Positions 18,231-26,179 of a stretch of 64,000 nucleotides of DNA are shown here, piece after piece. Both the position numbers and the translations under genes were made by a program. The stretch covers positions 186,001 through 250,000 of the forward strand of contig NZ_CABVII010000002.1 in the NCBI RefSeq assembly GCF_902497995.1, read 5' to 3'. This DNA is from Pseudomonas fluorescens (GTDB lineage Bacteria; Pseudomonadota; Gammaproteobacteria; Pseudomonadales; Pseudomonadaceae). The notes under the pieces are model-generated. The model worked only from the letters and a program-made list of their open reading frames with translations, was not told the DNA's origin and made no database searches. Each line of letters starts with the position of its first letter. Within the stretch, counting starts at the first letter, position 1.

Positions 18231-18845
18231 TCAGACCGCGGTCAGCAGGCCCTGGCGTTCGATGAAGGCGATGATTTCCTCCAGTCCCAAGCCGGTTTTC
18301 TGGTTGCTGAACACAAACGGTTTGCCGTTACGCATGCGTTTGGTGTCGCTATCCATCATTTCCAGCGACGCTCCTACCAGCGGCGCGAGATCGATCTTAT
18401 TGATCACCAGCAGATCTGATTTGCAGATCCCCGGCCCGCCCTTGCGCGGTAGCTTGTCGCCAGCCGACACGTCGATTACGTAGAGGGTCAAGTCGGACAG
18501 TTCCGGGCTGAACGTCGCCGAGAGGTTATCGCCACCGGACTCCACCAGAATCAGGTCGAGCCCCGGAAAGCGGCGGTTCAGTTGATCCACGGCTTCGAGG
18601 TTGATCGAGGCGTCTTCGCGGATTGCCGTGTGCGGGCAGCCGCCGGTTTCCACACCGATGATCCGCTCGGGCGCCAGGGCTTCGTTACGCACCAGAAAGT
18701 CGGCGTCTTCGCGGGTATAGATGTCGTTGGTCACGACGGCGAGGTTGTAGCGGTCGCGCAGGGCCAGGCACAGGGCCAGGGTCAGTGCGGTTTTACCGGA
18801 ACCGACCGGGCCGCCAATGCCGACGCGCAGAGGTTGTGTGTTCAT
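18231..18845 (-). CDS. ureG: Urease accessory GTPase UreG
   Basis: This 204-residue SIMIBI-class GTPase supplies GTP hydrolysis for nickel insertion into urease within the UreD-UreF-UreG complex. It shows the P-loop [11 protein letters not shown], the nickel-binding Cys-Pro-His in [17 protein letters not shown], the ESGGDNL switch and the base-recognition motif NKIDLA. ATG 18845 is chosen because GGAG lies six bases upstream; the frame also contains a TTG at 18857. Confidence 0.97.
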   Translation of the reverse strand: MNTQPLRVGIGGPVGSGKTALTLALCLALRDRYNLAVVTNDIYTREDADFLVRNEALAPERIIGVETGGCPHTAIREDASINLEAVDQLNRRFPGLDLILVESGGDNLSATFSPELSDLTLYVIDVSAGDKLPRKGGPGICKSDLLVINKIDLAPLVGASLEMMDSDTKRMRNGKPFVFSNQKTGLGLEEIIAFIERQGLLTAV

Positions 18846-18868
18846 GTGATTCTCCAAATTAAAAGGCC

Positions 18869-19543
18869 CTAGGAACGGAACAGACGGCTGTACTGGCGCT
18901 CATGGGCCATGCACGCCAGCGACAGGCCGAAAGCGGCGCTGCCATAGTGTTCGGGGTTGATTCGGGTGGCGTCTTGCTGGGCCTGTTGCAGCAGTGGCAA
19001 CAGTTCGCTAGTCAGGCGTTGCGCGGCTTGCTGGCCCAGGGGCAGGGTTTTCATCAACACGGCCAGTTGGTTTTCCAGCCAGCTCCAGAGCCATGCCGCC
19101 AGCGCGTCCTGCGCACTGATGTGCCACGCGCGAGCGGCCAGCGCCCAACCGAGGGCCAGGTGCGGTTCCGGGTGTTGTTCGAGGAAGGCGCGGGCCGAGG
19201 CATCCAGTTCCGGCAAACCATTGAGCAGTTGCTGCAGGGAATAGCCCATTTGCCGGCTTTCCTGGTGCAGCTCGCGGGTTTCCCGGCTCGCGCGATGCTC
19301 CTCACAACGCTGTAGCAGTTCGGCCCAGTTTTCCTCGGCCGCGGCCGTGCAATGGGCGAGCAGCAGCGGTGCTTCGAAGCGTGCCAGGTTCAGCAGCAAT
19401 TGATCGCTGATCCAGCGTCGCGCACTGTCGGGATTATTCACACGGCCGTTATCCACCGCCATTTCCAGGCCTTGGGAATAGCTGTAGCCACCAATCGGCA
19501 ATTGCGGACTGGCCAGACGCAGCAGCGCCCAGGCTGGATTCAT
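18869..19543 (-). CDS. ureF: Urease accessory protein UreF
   Basis: This 224-residue all-helical protein gates UreG activity during nickel insertion. Family segments are [21 protein letters not shown] at the N terminus (abbreviated: [15 protein letters not shown]) and a helical C-terminal tail. The ATG overlaps the stop of ureE (ATGA), so the two are translationally coupled; ureG follows after 23 bases. Confidence 0.95.
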   Translation of the reverse strand: MNPAWALLRLASPQLPIGGYSYSQGLEMAVDNGRVNNPDSARRWISDQLLLNLARFEAPLLLAHCTAAAEENWAELLQRCEEHRASRETRELHQESRQMGYSLQQLLNGLPELDASARAFLEQHPEPHLALGWALAARAWHISAQDALAAWLWSWLENQLAVLMKTLPLGQQAAQRLTSELLPLLQQAQQDATRINPEHYGSAAFGLSLACMAHERQYSRLFRS

Positions 19544-20040
19544 AAACGTACGCCGAACTGGTGCAGTTTCGGTGGGTAGTTGAAATCTTCGTCGCCATGG
19601 CGTGAATGGTGATGGCCACCGCCGTAGGCACCGTGCTCCGGCTGAAACGGCGCTTCGCTGTCCTCGACCCTGGCCCCCAGTTGTTCGAGCATGGCCTTGA
19701 GCACATAGTCATCGAGCAGACGCAGCCAGCCATCCCCGACTTGCAGGGCCACGTGGCGGTTTCCCAGGTGATAGGCGGCGCGGGTCAGTTCGAAGGCATT
19801 GGCGCAGGTGACGTGCAGTAATTGTTCGGCTCGGGCACGGACGAGCACAATACGACCGTCTTCGGCCTGCAGACATTCGCCGTCATACAGTGGCGGTTGA
19901 CCGCGCTCCAAAAATAATCCGACGTCTTCACCGTCGGCACTGAAACAGCGCAACCGGCTTTTGCTCCGGGCTTCGAAGGTCAGGTGCAATTCGGCGGCCC
20001 AGACGGGTTGAGAGTCGATTCTGCGATGAATCACCAGCAT
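19540..20040 (-). CDS. ureE: Urease accessory nickel metallochaperone UreE
   Basis: This 166-residue metallochaperone delivers nickel to UreG. The C terminus has a His-rich tail (YGGGHHHSRHGDED) and the conserved central histidine lies in HLGNRHVALQ. The start MLVIHRRIDSQP at 20040 gives the standard length; a further in-frame ATG at 20064 adds eight non-conserved residues. It is the first gene of ureEFGJ and lies 37 bases downstream of a sigma-54 promoter. Confidence 0.95.
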   Translation of the reverse strand: MLVIHRRIDSQPVWAAELHLTFEARSKSRLRCFSADGEDVGLFLERGQPPLYDGECLQAEDGRIVLVRARAEQLLHVTCANAFELTRAAYHLGNRHVALQVGDGWLRLLDDYVLKAMLEQLGARVEDSEAPFQPEHGAYGGGHHHSRHGDEDFNYPPKLHQFGVRL

Positions 20041-20076
20041 CGGAAGGCTTCCAGCAATGAACAATGGTCAGGCTAG

Positions 20077-20092
20077 AGCAAGGGGCTTGCCA
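20077..20092 (-). promoter_or_regulatory. Sigma-54 promoter of ureEFGJ
   Basis: Read on the minus strand, TGGCAAGCCCCTTGCT has one mismatch to TGGCACG-N4-TTGCW and keeps the invariant GG-N10-GC. It ends 37 bases before the ureE ATG. Confidence 0.8.
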
Positions 20093-20165
20093 ATAGAGCG
20101 ATGTGTAGGAAATAGGCCTCGAAGTCTGTAAGACGTATCGATGCGAAGCAGAAAGCTGAATTAAT

Positions 20166-20194
20166 TTGGTGCAAGAGCGAGTGCGGCGCACCAA
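20166..20194. promoter_or_regulatory. Inverted repeat TTGGTGC-N15-GCACCAA, possible NtrC enhancer
   Basis: Perfect 7-base arms stand 100-130 bases upstream of the predicted ureE transcription start, the usual distance for an NtrC enhancer. The half-sites contain the NtrC GCAC/GTGC cores, although the classical spacing is GCAC-N7-GTGC. Confidence 0.45.
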
Positions 20195-20235
20195 TTTGCG
20201 ACGCACACAAAAAGATCGTCCGTACGCGGCCGGAT

Positions 20236-20868
20236 CTACTCGGTACTTCCGAGCCCTTGCCAATGCTTCAACCCGATAAAGATGAACCGCAGCTGCTGGG
20301 TAATCTTCGCCTGCGGCGTCAGATGTTCGGGCAGCGCCTGCGCCGGCGGATCAATGATGTCGGGCAAGGTCGCAAACACGCTCTTGACGATCAGATCGGC
20401 CATCACACCGAGAGCGGCGATATCGAGGTGTTGCAGTTTCGGCATCAGCGACAGATCAGCCGCCAGGTCCGAGCTGATGTCTTCGCGCAAACGACCGATG
20501 GCCAGGCGCACCGGCAGCGAGCCACCGTATTGCTCGCGGGCCAGAAACAGAAATTGCGAACGGTTGGCCGAGACCACGTCGAGAAAGATTCGCACAGAAG
20601 CGTCGATGATGCCGCCCATGACGAACTCGTTGTGGCGCACCAGGCGGATGGTTTCGCGGAAGGTCTGACCGACTTCGCTGACCAGCACCAGGCCCAGTTC
20701 ATCCATATCGGCGAAATGCCGATAGAAGCCGGTAGGAACGATGCCGGCGGTCCTCGCCACTTCGCGCAGGCTCAGGCTGCCGAATCCTCGGCCGCATTCC
20801 ATCAAGTAGCGGGCAGCGTCCATCAGGGCATTGCGGGTCTGTTGTTTCTGTTCGGCGCGGGGCAGCAT
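20236..20868 (-). CDS. desT: TetR-family regulator, DesT/FabR-like
   Basis: This 210-residue TetR regulator begins MLPRAEQKQQTRNALMDAAR and carries the helix-turn-helix SLREVARTAGIVPTGFYRHF. The C-terminal ligand domain includes FLDVVSANRSQFLFLAREQY. In P. aeruginosa a DesT regulator, which senses unsaturated/saturated acyl-CoA and represses a desaturase, is encoded next to ureE; sequence type and position both fit. No desaturase gene is next to it here. ATG 20868 is chosen by similarity of the N terminus; a TTG at 20913 in frame is an alternative and neither has a strong ribosome site. Confidence 0.8.
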   Translation of the reverse strand: MLPRAEQKQQTRNALMDAARYLMECGRGFGSLSLREVARTAGIVPTGFYRHFADMDELGLVLVSEVGQTFRETIRLVRHNEFVMGGIIDASVRIFLDVVSANRSQFLFLAREQYGGSLPVRLAIGRLREDISSDLAADLSLMPKLQHLDIAALGVMADLIVKSVFATLPDIIDPPAQALPEHLTPQAKITQQLRFIFIGLKHWQGLGSTE

Positions 20869-20994
20869 CGCAAGGGTGTTTTTCTGGAGAGGGACAGCGA
20901 CGCACTCTAGCAAATCGGCTTTGCCGTCGTCGAACGTCTATCGGGGGATCTTGCGGGGAAGTACGGCGCGTATAAAGAGAAACGCCATAAAGTC

Positions 20995-21025
20995 AAAAGC
21001 CCAATCCGAGGATTGGGCTTTTTTT
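20995..21025. terminator. Bidirectional terminator-like hairpin
   Basis: AAAGCCCAATCC-GA-GGATTGGGCTTT is a near-perfect palindrome followed by a seven-T run on the plus strand and preceded by an A-run. On the minus strand it ends the repeat-protein gene located at 21042-21470. Confidence 0.88.
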
Positions 21026-21041
21026 CGGGGCCGCCATGGGC

Positions 21042-21470
21042 TTAGCTCAAGGCGCTGTTGCGTTCGATGACGCGATCACCACCACCTTCAGCCAGGGTTT
21101 GGCCTTGTGGGGTGCGGTCGGAACCGTCAGCGGCCAGGGTTTGGCCTTGTGGGGTGCGGTCGGAACCGTCAGCGGCCAGGGTTTGGCCTTGTGGGGTGCG
21201 GTCGGAACCGTCAGCGGCCAGGGTTTGGCCTTGTGGGGTGCGGTCGGAACCGTCAGCGGCCAGGGTTTGACCTTGGGGTGTGCGGTCCGAGCCATCTTGA
21301 GTGATCAAGCCTTTTTCCTTCAGGCGATCATTGCCACCTTCGGCGACGGTTTGGCTGAATACCGAGTGGCTGGATTTCACTTGCGGAGTCGCCTGGTCAG
21401 CAGCCGGCAGGGCAAAAGCAGTGCTGGCCAGCATTGAGAGGGTAAGGCTAAGCAGTAATTGGCGTTTCAT
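21042..21470 (-). CDS. Exported protein with five 14-residue tandem repeats
   Basis: This 142-residue protein has a clear signal peptide, MKRQLLLSLTLSMLASTAFA, then a short unique part with VAEGGNDRL, then DGSDRTPQGQTLAA repeated five times, and a closing EGGGDRVIERNSALS. The unit resembles the AEGG-DR element on either side, so the whole mature protein looks derived from one [A/D]xGG/S-DR module. GGAG precedes ATG 21470. No cysteine, no catalytic motif and no membrane anchor is seen; it is likely periplasmic or secreted and disordered. Function unknown. Confidence 0.85.
   Translation of the reverse strand: MKRQLLLSLTLSMLASTAFALPAADQATPQVKSSHSVFSQTVAEGGNDRLKEKGLITQDGSDRTPQGQTLAADGSDRTPQGQTLAADGSDRTPQGQTLAADGSDRTPQGQTLAADGSDRTPQGQTLAEGGGDRVIERNSALS
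21091..21300. repeat. 42-bp tandem repeat (four identical copies plus one diverged)
   Basis: The unit starting GCCAGGGTTTGGCCTTGTGG occurs at 21091, 21133, 21175 and 21217 with no difference seen, and in a diverged form at 21259. Identity at synonymous positions indicates recent expansion. It encodes the 14-residue repeats of the exported protein. Confidence 0.95.
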
Positions 21471-21858
21471 GATTGGGTGCTCCGTAGGAGGGCGATAAAG
21501 TGGGTACGAGGGCAATGCTACTCTCGATAAGTCGATATAAAAGTTCATAAACGCAATGGTAATAATCAACGGAATTGATTGTTCGCTGAAAAGGCTCTAG
21601 AACGGGTGTTTCCGAAGGGCGGTTTTGCACAGATGTGGGTATTTTCGACTCACTTGCGCCGCACGAAAGTGCGGGGGACGGTAACGCTGCAGAGGTGGGT
21701 AAGCCCGCGAGCGAGCAGCCATTTGTGTGCGCATCAGTCTTTCTATTAAACCTGCGGCCAATTTTTCAGTCGTAGATTTCATGGCAGGCCGGTTCTGGCC
21801 TAACGTTTCACACGTGCGTCGCAGTCAGGGCGCTCAGTCGTATCAGGAGCTCTGAGCA
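21471..21858. other. 388-base intergenic stretch, no feature recognised
   Basis: This is the divergent space between the repeat-protein gene and the AsmA gene. It holds the two promoters and the AsmA ribosome site (AGGAG eight bases before ATG). No RNA gene, operator or gene was recognised. Confidence 0.5.
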
Positions 21859-23928
21859 ATGACGCGCACTCGTAAAATTCTTCTCTGGACGGTCGCCAGC
21901 CTGGTTGTCCTGCTGGCCGTACTGATTCTGGTCATCGCGTTCTTCGATTGGAACCGGATCAAACCGCCACTCAATGCCAAAGTGTCTGAAGAGCTGCACC
22001 GCCCGTTCGCCATCAATGGCAACCTGGCGGTCATCTGGCAGCGCGAACCCGACGAAGGTGGCTGGCGGGCCTGGGTGCCCTGGCCGCATGTGGTGGCCGA
22101 GGACCTGAGCCTGGGCAACCCGGACTGGTCGAAGCAGCCGCAGATGGTCACCCTCAAACGCGTCGAATTGCGCATTTCACCCTTGGCCTTACTGGCCCAA
22201 CGCGTGGTGATTCCGCGCATCGACCTCACCGAACCCAATGCCGGCCTGCAACGTCTGGCTGATGGTCGCGCCAACTGGACATTCAAGTTCGATCCCAAGG
22301 ATCCGGACGCCAAACCTTCGAACTGGGTGGTGGATATTGGCGCGATCGGCTTCGACAAGGTCCACGTCACCCTCGACGATCAGAGCCTGAAGACTCAGCT
22401 CGACCTGATCATCGACCCGCTGGGCAAACCGATTCCGTTCAGCGATATCGTCGGTGAACAAGCGGCGAAAACCGCGCAGGAGAAGGGCGCCGCGCCCCAG
22501 GATTACGCGTTCGCACTGAAGGTCAAAGGCCAATACCACAACCAGAGACTGGCAGGCGACGGCAAGATTGGCGGCCTGCTGGCCTTGCAAGATGTGGCGA
22601 GGCCGTTTCCGCTCCAGGCCCGGGTCAAGATTGCCGACACCAGTGTCGAGCTGGCCGGCACCCTGACCGATCCGCTGAACCTGGGTGCTCTGGACTTACA
22701 GCTGAAACTGGCCGGTACCAGCCTCGGTAACCTGTATCCATTGACCGGCGTGACCCTGCCGGATACGCCACCCTATGCCACCGACGGTCATTTGATCGCC
22801 AAGCTGCATGAGCCCGGTGGCGCAGTGTTCCGCTACGAGGCGTTCAACGGCAAAATCGGCGCGAGCGACATCCAAGGCAGCCTGGCCTACGTCGCCAGCC
22901 AGCCACGGCCGAAACTCAGTGGTTCGCTGGTGTCCAATCAATTGCTGTTTGCCGACCTGGCGCCATTGATCGGCGCCGACTCCAACGCCAAGCAAAAAGC
23001 CCGTGGCGGCGAGAGCAAGCAACCGGCGGATAAAGTGTTGCCAGTCGAGGAGTTCAAGACCGAGCGCTGGCGCGACATGGATGCCGACGTCGAATTCACC
23101 GGCAAGCGCATCGTCCACAGCGAAAGACTGCCGTTCAACGACCTCTATACCCATCTGGTACTCACTGACGGTGTGCTCAGCCTGGAGCCGCTGCGCTTTG
23201 GTATCGCGGGTGGCAAGCTGGATGCGCAGATTCGCCTGAACGGTCACACCGAGCCGTTGGAAGGCCGGGCGCAGCTCACTGCTCGTGGATTCAAGCTCAA
23301 GCAGTTGTTCCCGACGTTCGAACCGATGAAAACCAGTTTCGGTGAGCTCAATGGCGACGCTGACATCACCGGGCGTGGCAACTCGGTGGCCAAATTGCTG
23401 GGCAGCGCCAACGGCAACCTGAAGATGCTGATCAACGATGGCGCCATCAGCCGCGAGTTGATGGAGCTGGCAGGGCTGAACGTCGGTAACTACGTGGTCG
23501 GCAAGATCTTTGGCGACAAGGAAGTGAAGATCAACTGCGCGGCGGCCGACTTCGACATCAAGACGGGCCTGGCAACCACTCGGCTGTTCGTCTTCGATAC
23601 CGAGAACGCGATCATCTATATCGATGGCACGGCGAATATGGCGACTGAGCAACTGGACCTGACCATCTCCCCGGAATCCAAGGGCTGGCGTTTGATCTCG
23701 TTGCGTTCTCCGCTATACGTGCGGGGCAAGTTCATCAAGCCCGATGCCGGTGTAAAACCCGTGCCGCTGTTACTGCGTGGCGCCGGGATGGTTGCGCTGG
23801 GTGTCATTGCCGCGCCAGCGGCGGGACTGCTGGCATTGATAGCACCGAGTGGAGGCGAGCCTAACCAGTGCGCACCGTTGCTGGAGCAGATGAAGGCGGG
23901 CAAGGTGCCGAAGACAGTCAAGGGGTAA
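21859..23928 (+). CDS. AsmA-family protein
   Basis: This 689-residue protein has one N-terminal membrane anchor (ILLWTVASLVVLLAVLILVI) followed by a long periplasmic beta-rich body, with the family start FFDWNRIKPPLNAKVSEELHR (here FDWNRIKPPLNAKVSEEL) and a C-terminal AsmA_2-like part (AKLLGSANGNLKMLINDGAI). AsmA-like proteins are bridge-type lipid transporters or assembly factors for the outer membrane. The C terminus has a second hydrophobic stretch (MVALGVIAAPAAGLLALIAP). It is monocistronic. Confidence 0.88.
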   Translation: MTRTRKILLWTVASLVVLLAVLILVIAFFDWNRIKPPLNAKVSEELHRPFAINGNLAVIWQREPDEGGWRAWVPWPHVVAEDLSLGNPDWSKQPQMVTLKRVELRISPLALLAQRVVIPRIDLTEPNAGLQRLADGRANWTFKFDPKDPDAKPSNWVVDIGAIGFDKVHVTLDDQSLKTQLDLIIDPLGKPIPFSDIVGEQAAKTAQEKGAAPQDYAFALKVKGQYHNQRLAGDGKIGGLLALQDVARPFPLQARVKIADTSVELAGTLTDPLNLGALDLQLKLAGTSLGNLYPLTGVTLPDTPPYATDGHLIAKLHEPGGAVFRYEAFNGKIGASDIQGSLAYVASQPRPKLSGSLVSNQLLFADLAPLIGADSNAKQKARGGESKQPADKVLPVEEFKTERWRDMDADVEFTGKRIVHSERLPFNDLYTHLVLTDGVLSLEPLRFGIAGGKLDAQIRLNGHTEPLEGRAQLTARGFKLKQLFPTFEPMKTSFGELNGDADITGRGNSVAKLLGSANGNLKMLINDGAISRELMELAGLNVGNYVVGKIFGDKEVKINCAAADFDIKTGLATTRLFVFDTENAIIYIDGTANMATEQLDLTISPESKGWRLISLRSPLYVRGKFIKPDAGVKPVPLLLRGAGMVALGVIAAPAAGLLALIAPSGGEPNQCAPLLEQMKAGKVPKTVKG

Positions 23929-23939
23929 GCAGGCTCTGT

Positions 23940-23969
23940 AGCCTGTCTGTTGTTCGCAACAGACAGGCT
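23940..23969 (+). terminator. Strong 13-bp hairpin after AsmA gene
   Basis: AGCCTGTCTGTTG pairs perfectly with CAACAGACAGGCT around a TTCG tetraloop, 11 bases after the stop. No T-run follows, so it may act as an mRNA 3' stabiliser or a weak terminator. Confidence 0.55.
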
Positions 23970-24183
23970 GCGTCTTGGGCCTATATGCGGATTTTCGAAC
24001 GTCGATAGAATCAGTCCTTGTTACGGCTTCGTTCATAAGTTTGTTTGACGTTAATCTATGGCCTGGCGTTCAGGTAATAATGTGTCACGCATGAAGTTTG
24101 GTAAGTAAAATGCAGACTGGTAAATTGCCATTGTCAGCCGGATGGCTGGTCTCAAAATACCCCATATGGATTTGGAGTTTTAT

Positions 24184-24966
24184 ATGAACATTTTAGTACC
24201 GAGCATCGCAGAAAGCCGAGCTTTTTTTGGTGACACGCAACTCTCGCCTTTAGTTGCCAAATTTTCTGGCATCAGGTCCTTCGCTGGATTAAATGAGTTG
24301 GCGGCTGCTAAGTCTGACCTGCTGCTGGGCGAGAGTGTACCGACCGCAATCGGCTTTACCGATAATATCGATGAAGACAAAAAACAAGCGGCGGCGGACA
24401 GCATTCATTTTGCCGAACGCTACGCTGATACCTATTCGGATAAGGACAATAAACCGATTGAGTGGCATGGGAAGTACGCTGAAGCGCTGAAACATTGTGG
24501 CTGGTCATTGACTAACCATAAATACCAGGATCAGGTGAGCAAGCAAACAGCCGTCACAATGGATTCCATTGTACTGGATATCGTCAAGGCAACTGCCGGC
24601 AGGAATGCCCCAGCGCTCACGAGTTTGTTGAAGGGTGCCTTCGATAAAATTCAAAGCGACGAGGAGCTTCTTACACTTTTCGATAACAATAGTTCAAAAG
24701 GTAAGGACAAAGATTTCAGGCTAATACCCTGCTTGCAAACGCCTGGAGGTACGGCAATAGCCACGCTTGTTGCCTTTGATTGTGAGCTTTCAACGTCGCA
24801 AGGTGGTGCCTGGTTTTGGAAATGGAAGTTAAGTAATGTGAGAATGAAGCGAGTGGCGTCTGTAATGGAGCTTAATATGGCCCAGCATGAGCGCAGGCGA
24901 GATCAGATTATTGAACTTCTGGATGAGAATTCGGATGATTTTTTCAAAGGCGTTAAATTGAAATAA
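24184..24966 (+). CDS. Uncharacterised protein, member 1 of a local three-member family
   Basis: This 260-residue protein is not recognised. ATG 24184 has GGAG six bases upstream and gives MNILVPSIAESRAFFGDTQL. The middle contains DSIHFAERYAD...EWHGKYAEALKHCGWSL, which matches NSLLFARLYAD...QWYKYHAEAMSKSKWEV in the next gene and SSVRYAQWYAS...GWFSLFAVVLWDMGWEV at 60649-61401. The C-terminal part is beta-rich (WFWKWKLSNVRMKRVASVMEL) and ends in a charged helix (HERRRDQIIELLDENSDDFF). There is no signal peptide or membrane segment. Codon use is visibly AT-richer than neighbours, suggesting transfer. It probably forms an operon with the next gene (65-base gap). Confidence 0.8.
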   Translation: MNILVPSIAESRAFFGDTQLSPLVAKFSGIRSFAGLNELAAAKSDLLLGESVPTAIGFTDNIDEDKKQAAADSIHFAERYADTYSDKDNKPIEWHGKYAEALKHCGWSLTNHKYQDQVSKQTAVTMDSIVLDIVKATAGRNAPALTSLLKGAFDKIQSDEELLTLFDNNSSKGKDKDFRLIPCLQTPGGTAIATLVAFDCELSTSQGGAWFWKWKLSNVRMKRVASVMELNMAQHERRRDQIIELLDENSDDFFKGVKLK

Positions 24967-25031
24967 TTCTGTTGCTAATCGGGATGAGCGGTTAGCCTCC
25001 CGATTTTGAACTGTTCGAGAAGGATAGTAGT

Positions 25032-25736
25032 ATGGATAAGGACATCGCTTTATCAGTGGCAGGAAATTTATCTTCCATTTCAGCTGGTCTCGCTGAAGTA
25101 TGGAGAGAAGGAGTAATTAATTCATTGTTGTTTGCACGATTGTATGCAGATTCGAATGTTGAGAGGTTTGCCCAGCCGCAACAGTGGTATAAATATCACG
25201 CCGAAGCGATGAGCAAGTCGAAGTGGGAAGTTGGAAGTCACAGGTTTTCCAGTTTTGAACCGGGCGAAAATTCTTCCTTTGTGTTAAAGCATCTTATTCA
25301 AGGCAGGTTTGGTTTTGACTCGGCTCAGGCGAAACAATACGAGCGGCTGATGTACTGTATTCAGCAAGACTCTGCCGCAGAGGTAATCGCCTCATCTGCT
25401 GGAGGGCATGCGCTAGTCTACCAAAGCGAGGGCCAAACCTCTACGGTTTCGACTATCGCTCTGCAAGTCAGCTTAGTGGTGCGAGGCCCCGCTTTATACA
25501 CTGGATTTGTCTACTTCAAGACTGGTCAAGCGGTTAGTAATAATCTGTTCATCCAAGAGTTTAAAAGTGAGCTGGTTTTGGGTGAGGTCATTATTGGAGT
25601 CACAAAGCTTGTGCTGAATAAAGCAAGCTATGAAAGAGCCCGGATGCGAGAGAAAATTCTTGCCAGTCTTCCCGAAGTTACGGCTCCGCTAGTTCTTGAT
25701 CTCACTCCTGAATGCGATGCCCATTGCAGTAGTTGA
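25032..25736 (+). CDS. Uncharacterised protein, member 2 of a local three-member family
   Basis: This 234-residue protein is paralogous in layout to the preceding one: a helical N-terminal half with NSLLFARLYAD and QQWYKYHAEAMSKSKWEV, a beta-rich part with alternating hydrophobics (TVSTIALQVSLVVRGPALYT, GFVYFKTGQAVSNNLFIQEF) and a final charged helix (KASYERARMREKILASLPE). AAGGA lies upstream of the ATG. There is no signal peptide. The C terminus ends CDAHCSS. Its beta-strand pattern would fit a binding or pore-forming scaffold but there is no direct evidence. Base composition is AT-richer than the chromosome around it. Confidence 0.8.
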   Translation: MDKDIALSVAGNLSSISAGLAEVWREGVINSLLFARLYADSNVERFAQPQQWYKYHAEAMSKSKWEVGSHRFSSFEPGENSSFVLKHLIQGRFGFDSAQAKQYERLMYCIQQDSAAEVIASSAGGHALVYQSEGQTSTVSTIALQVSLVVRGPALYTGFVYFKTGQAVSNNLFIQEFKSELVLGEVIIGVTKLVLNKASYERARMREKILASLPEVTAPLVLDLTPECDAHCSS

Positions 25737-25852
25737 ACTCGTACGTCATCGTTGTGGTGCGGGGCATGATTATCATCTTGGGAAGTCCATAGTGCTGGAT
25801 TGTTCCAAAGGCCTGTTCGCGCTTTTTCAAGGCGAAAAGGCCTCACCGAAAA

Positions 25853-26128
25853 CTATAATTTTTTCAAAATATCCACCATATTATCCGCATGCTCTTTTCC
25901 TGAGCCAGAATATTCTCAAGGATGCGCCGGGTCGTAGGGTCTTGTTCGCCAATGTACTGAATGATTTCGCGGTATCTGTCGATGGCGATACGCTCGGCGT
26001 TCGTAGCGCAACACGCAGACCAGCTCGGTGGCCAGCGATTCGTTGAGCAGGCGTAGCATTTCTTCGCGGTCGGCGCTGTAGCTTTCGGTCACTGCGTCGT
26101 TTTCGAGCAAAAATCGAAGCAGGGCGGA
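25853..26128 (-). pseudogene. Decayed ferritin-like (bacterioferritin/Dps-type) gene
   Basis: Read on the minus strand, ENDAVTESYSADREEMLRLL then NESLATELVCVLRYE is the start of a ferritin-like protein of the four-helix family. It then jumps, in another frame, to AERIAIDRYREIIQYIGEQD then PTTRRILENILAQEK, the last third of the same family, and after a further one-base loss to EHADNMVDILKKL and a stop. About 60-70 residues holding the central helices and most metal ligands are gone, and two frame changes separate the pieces. No intact start is seen. It cannot make a working iron-storage protein. Confidence 0.78.
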
Positions 26129-26179
26129 TGTATTGGATCGCGCCTTGCGTCATCTCACCGATCACAGGGATGTTTGCCC

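Noticed and set aside
25696..26046. 116-codon open frame overlapping the ferritin-like remnant
   Set aside because: It runs antisense to the pseudogene and has no ribosome site or recognisable product.
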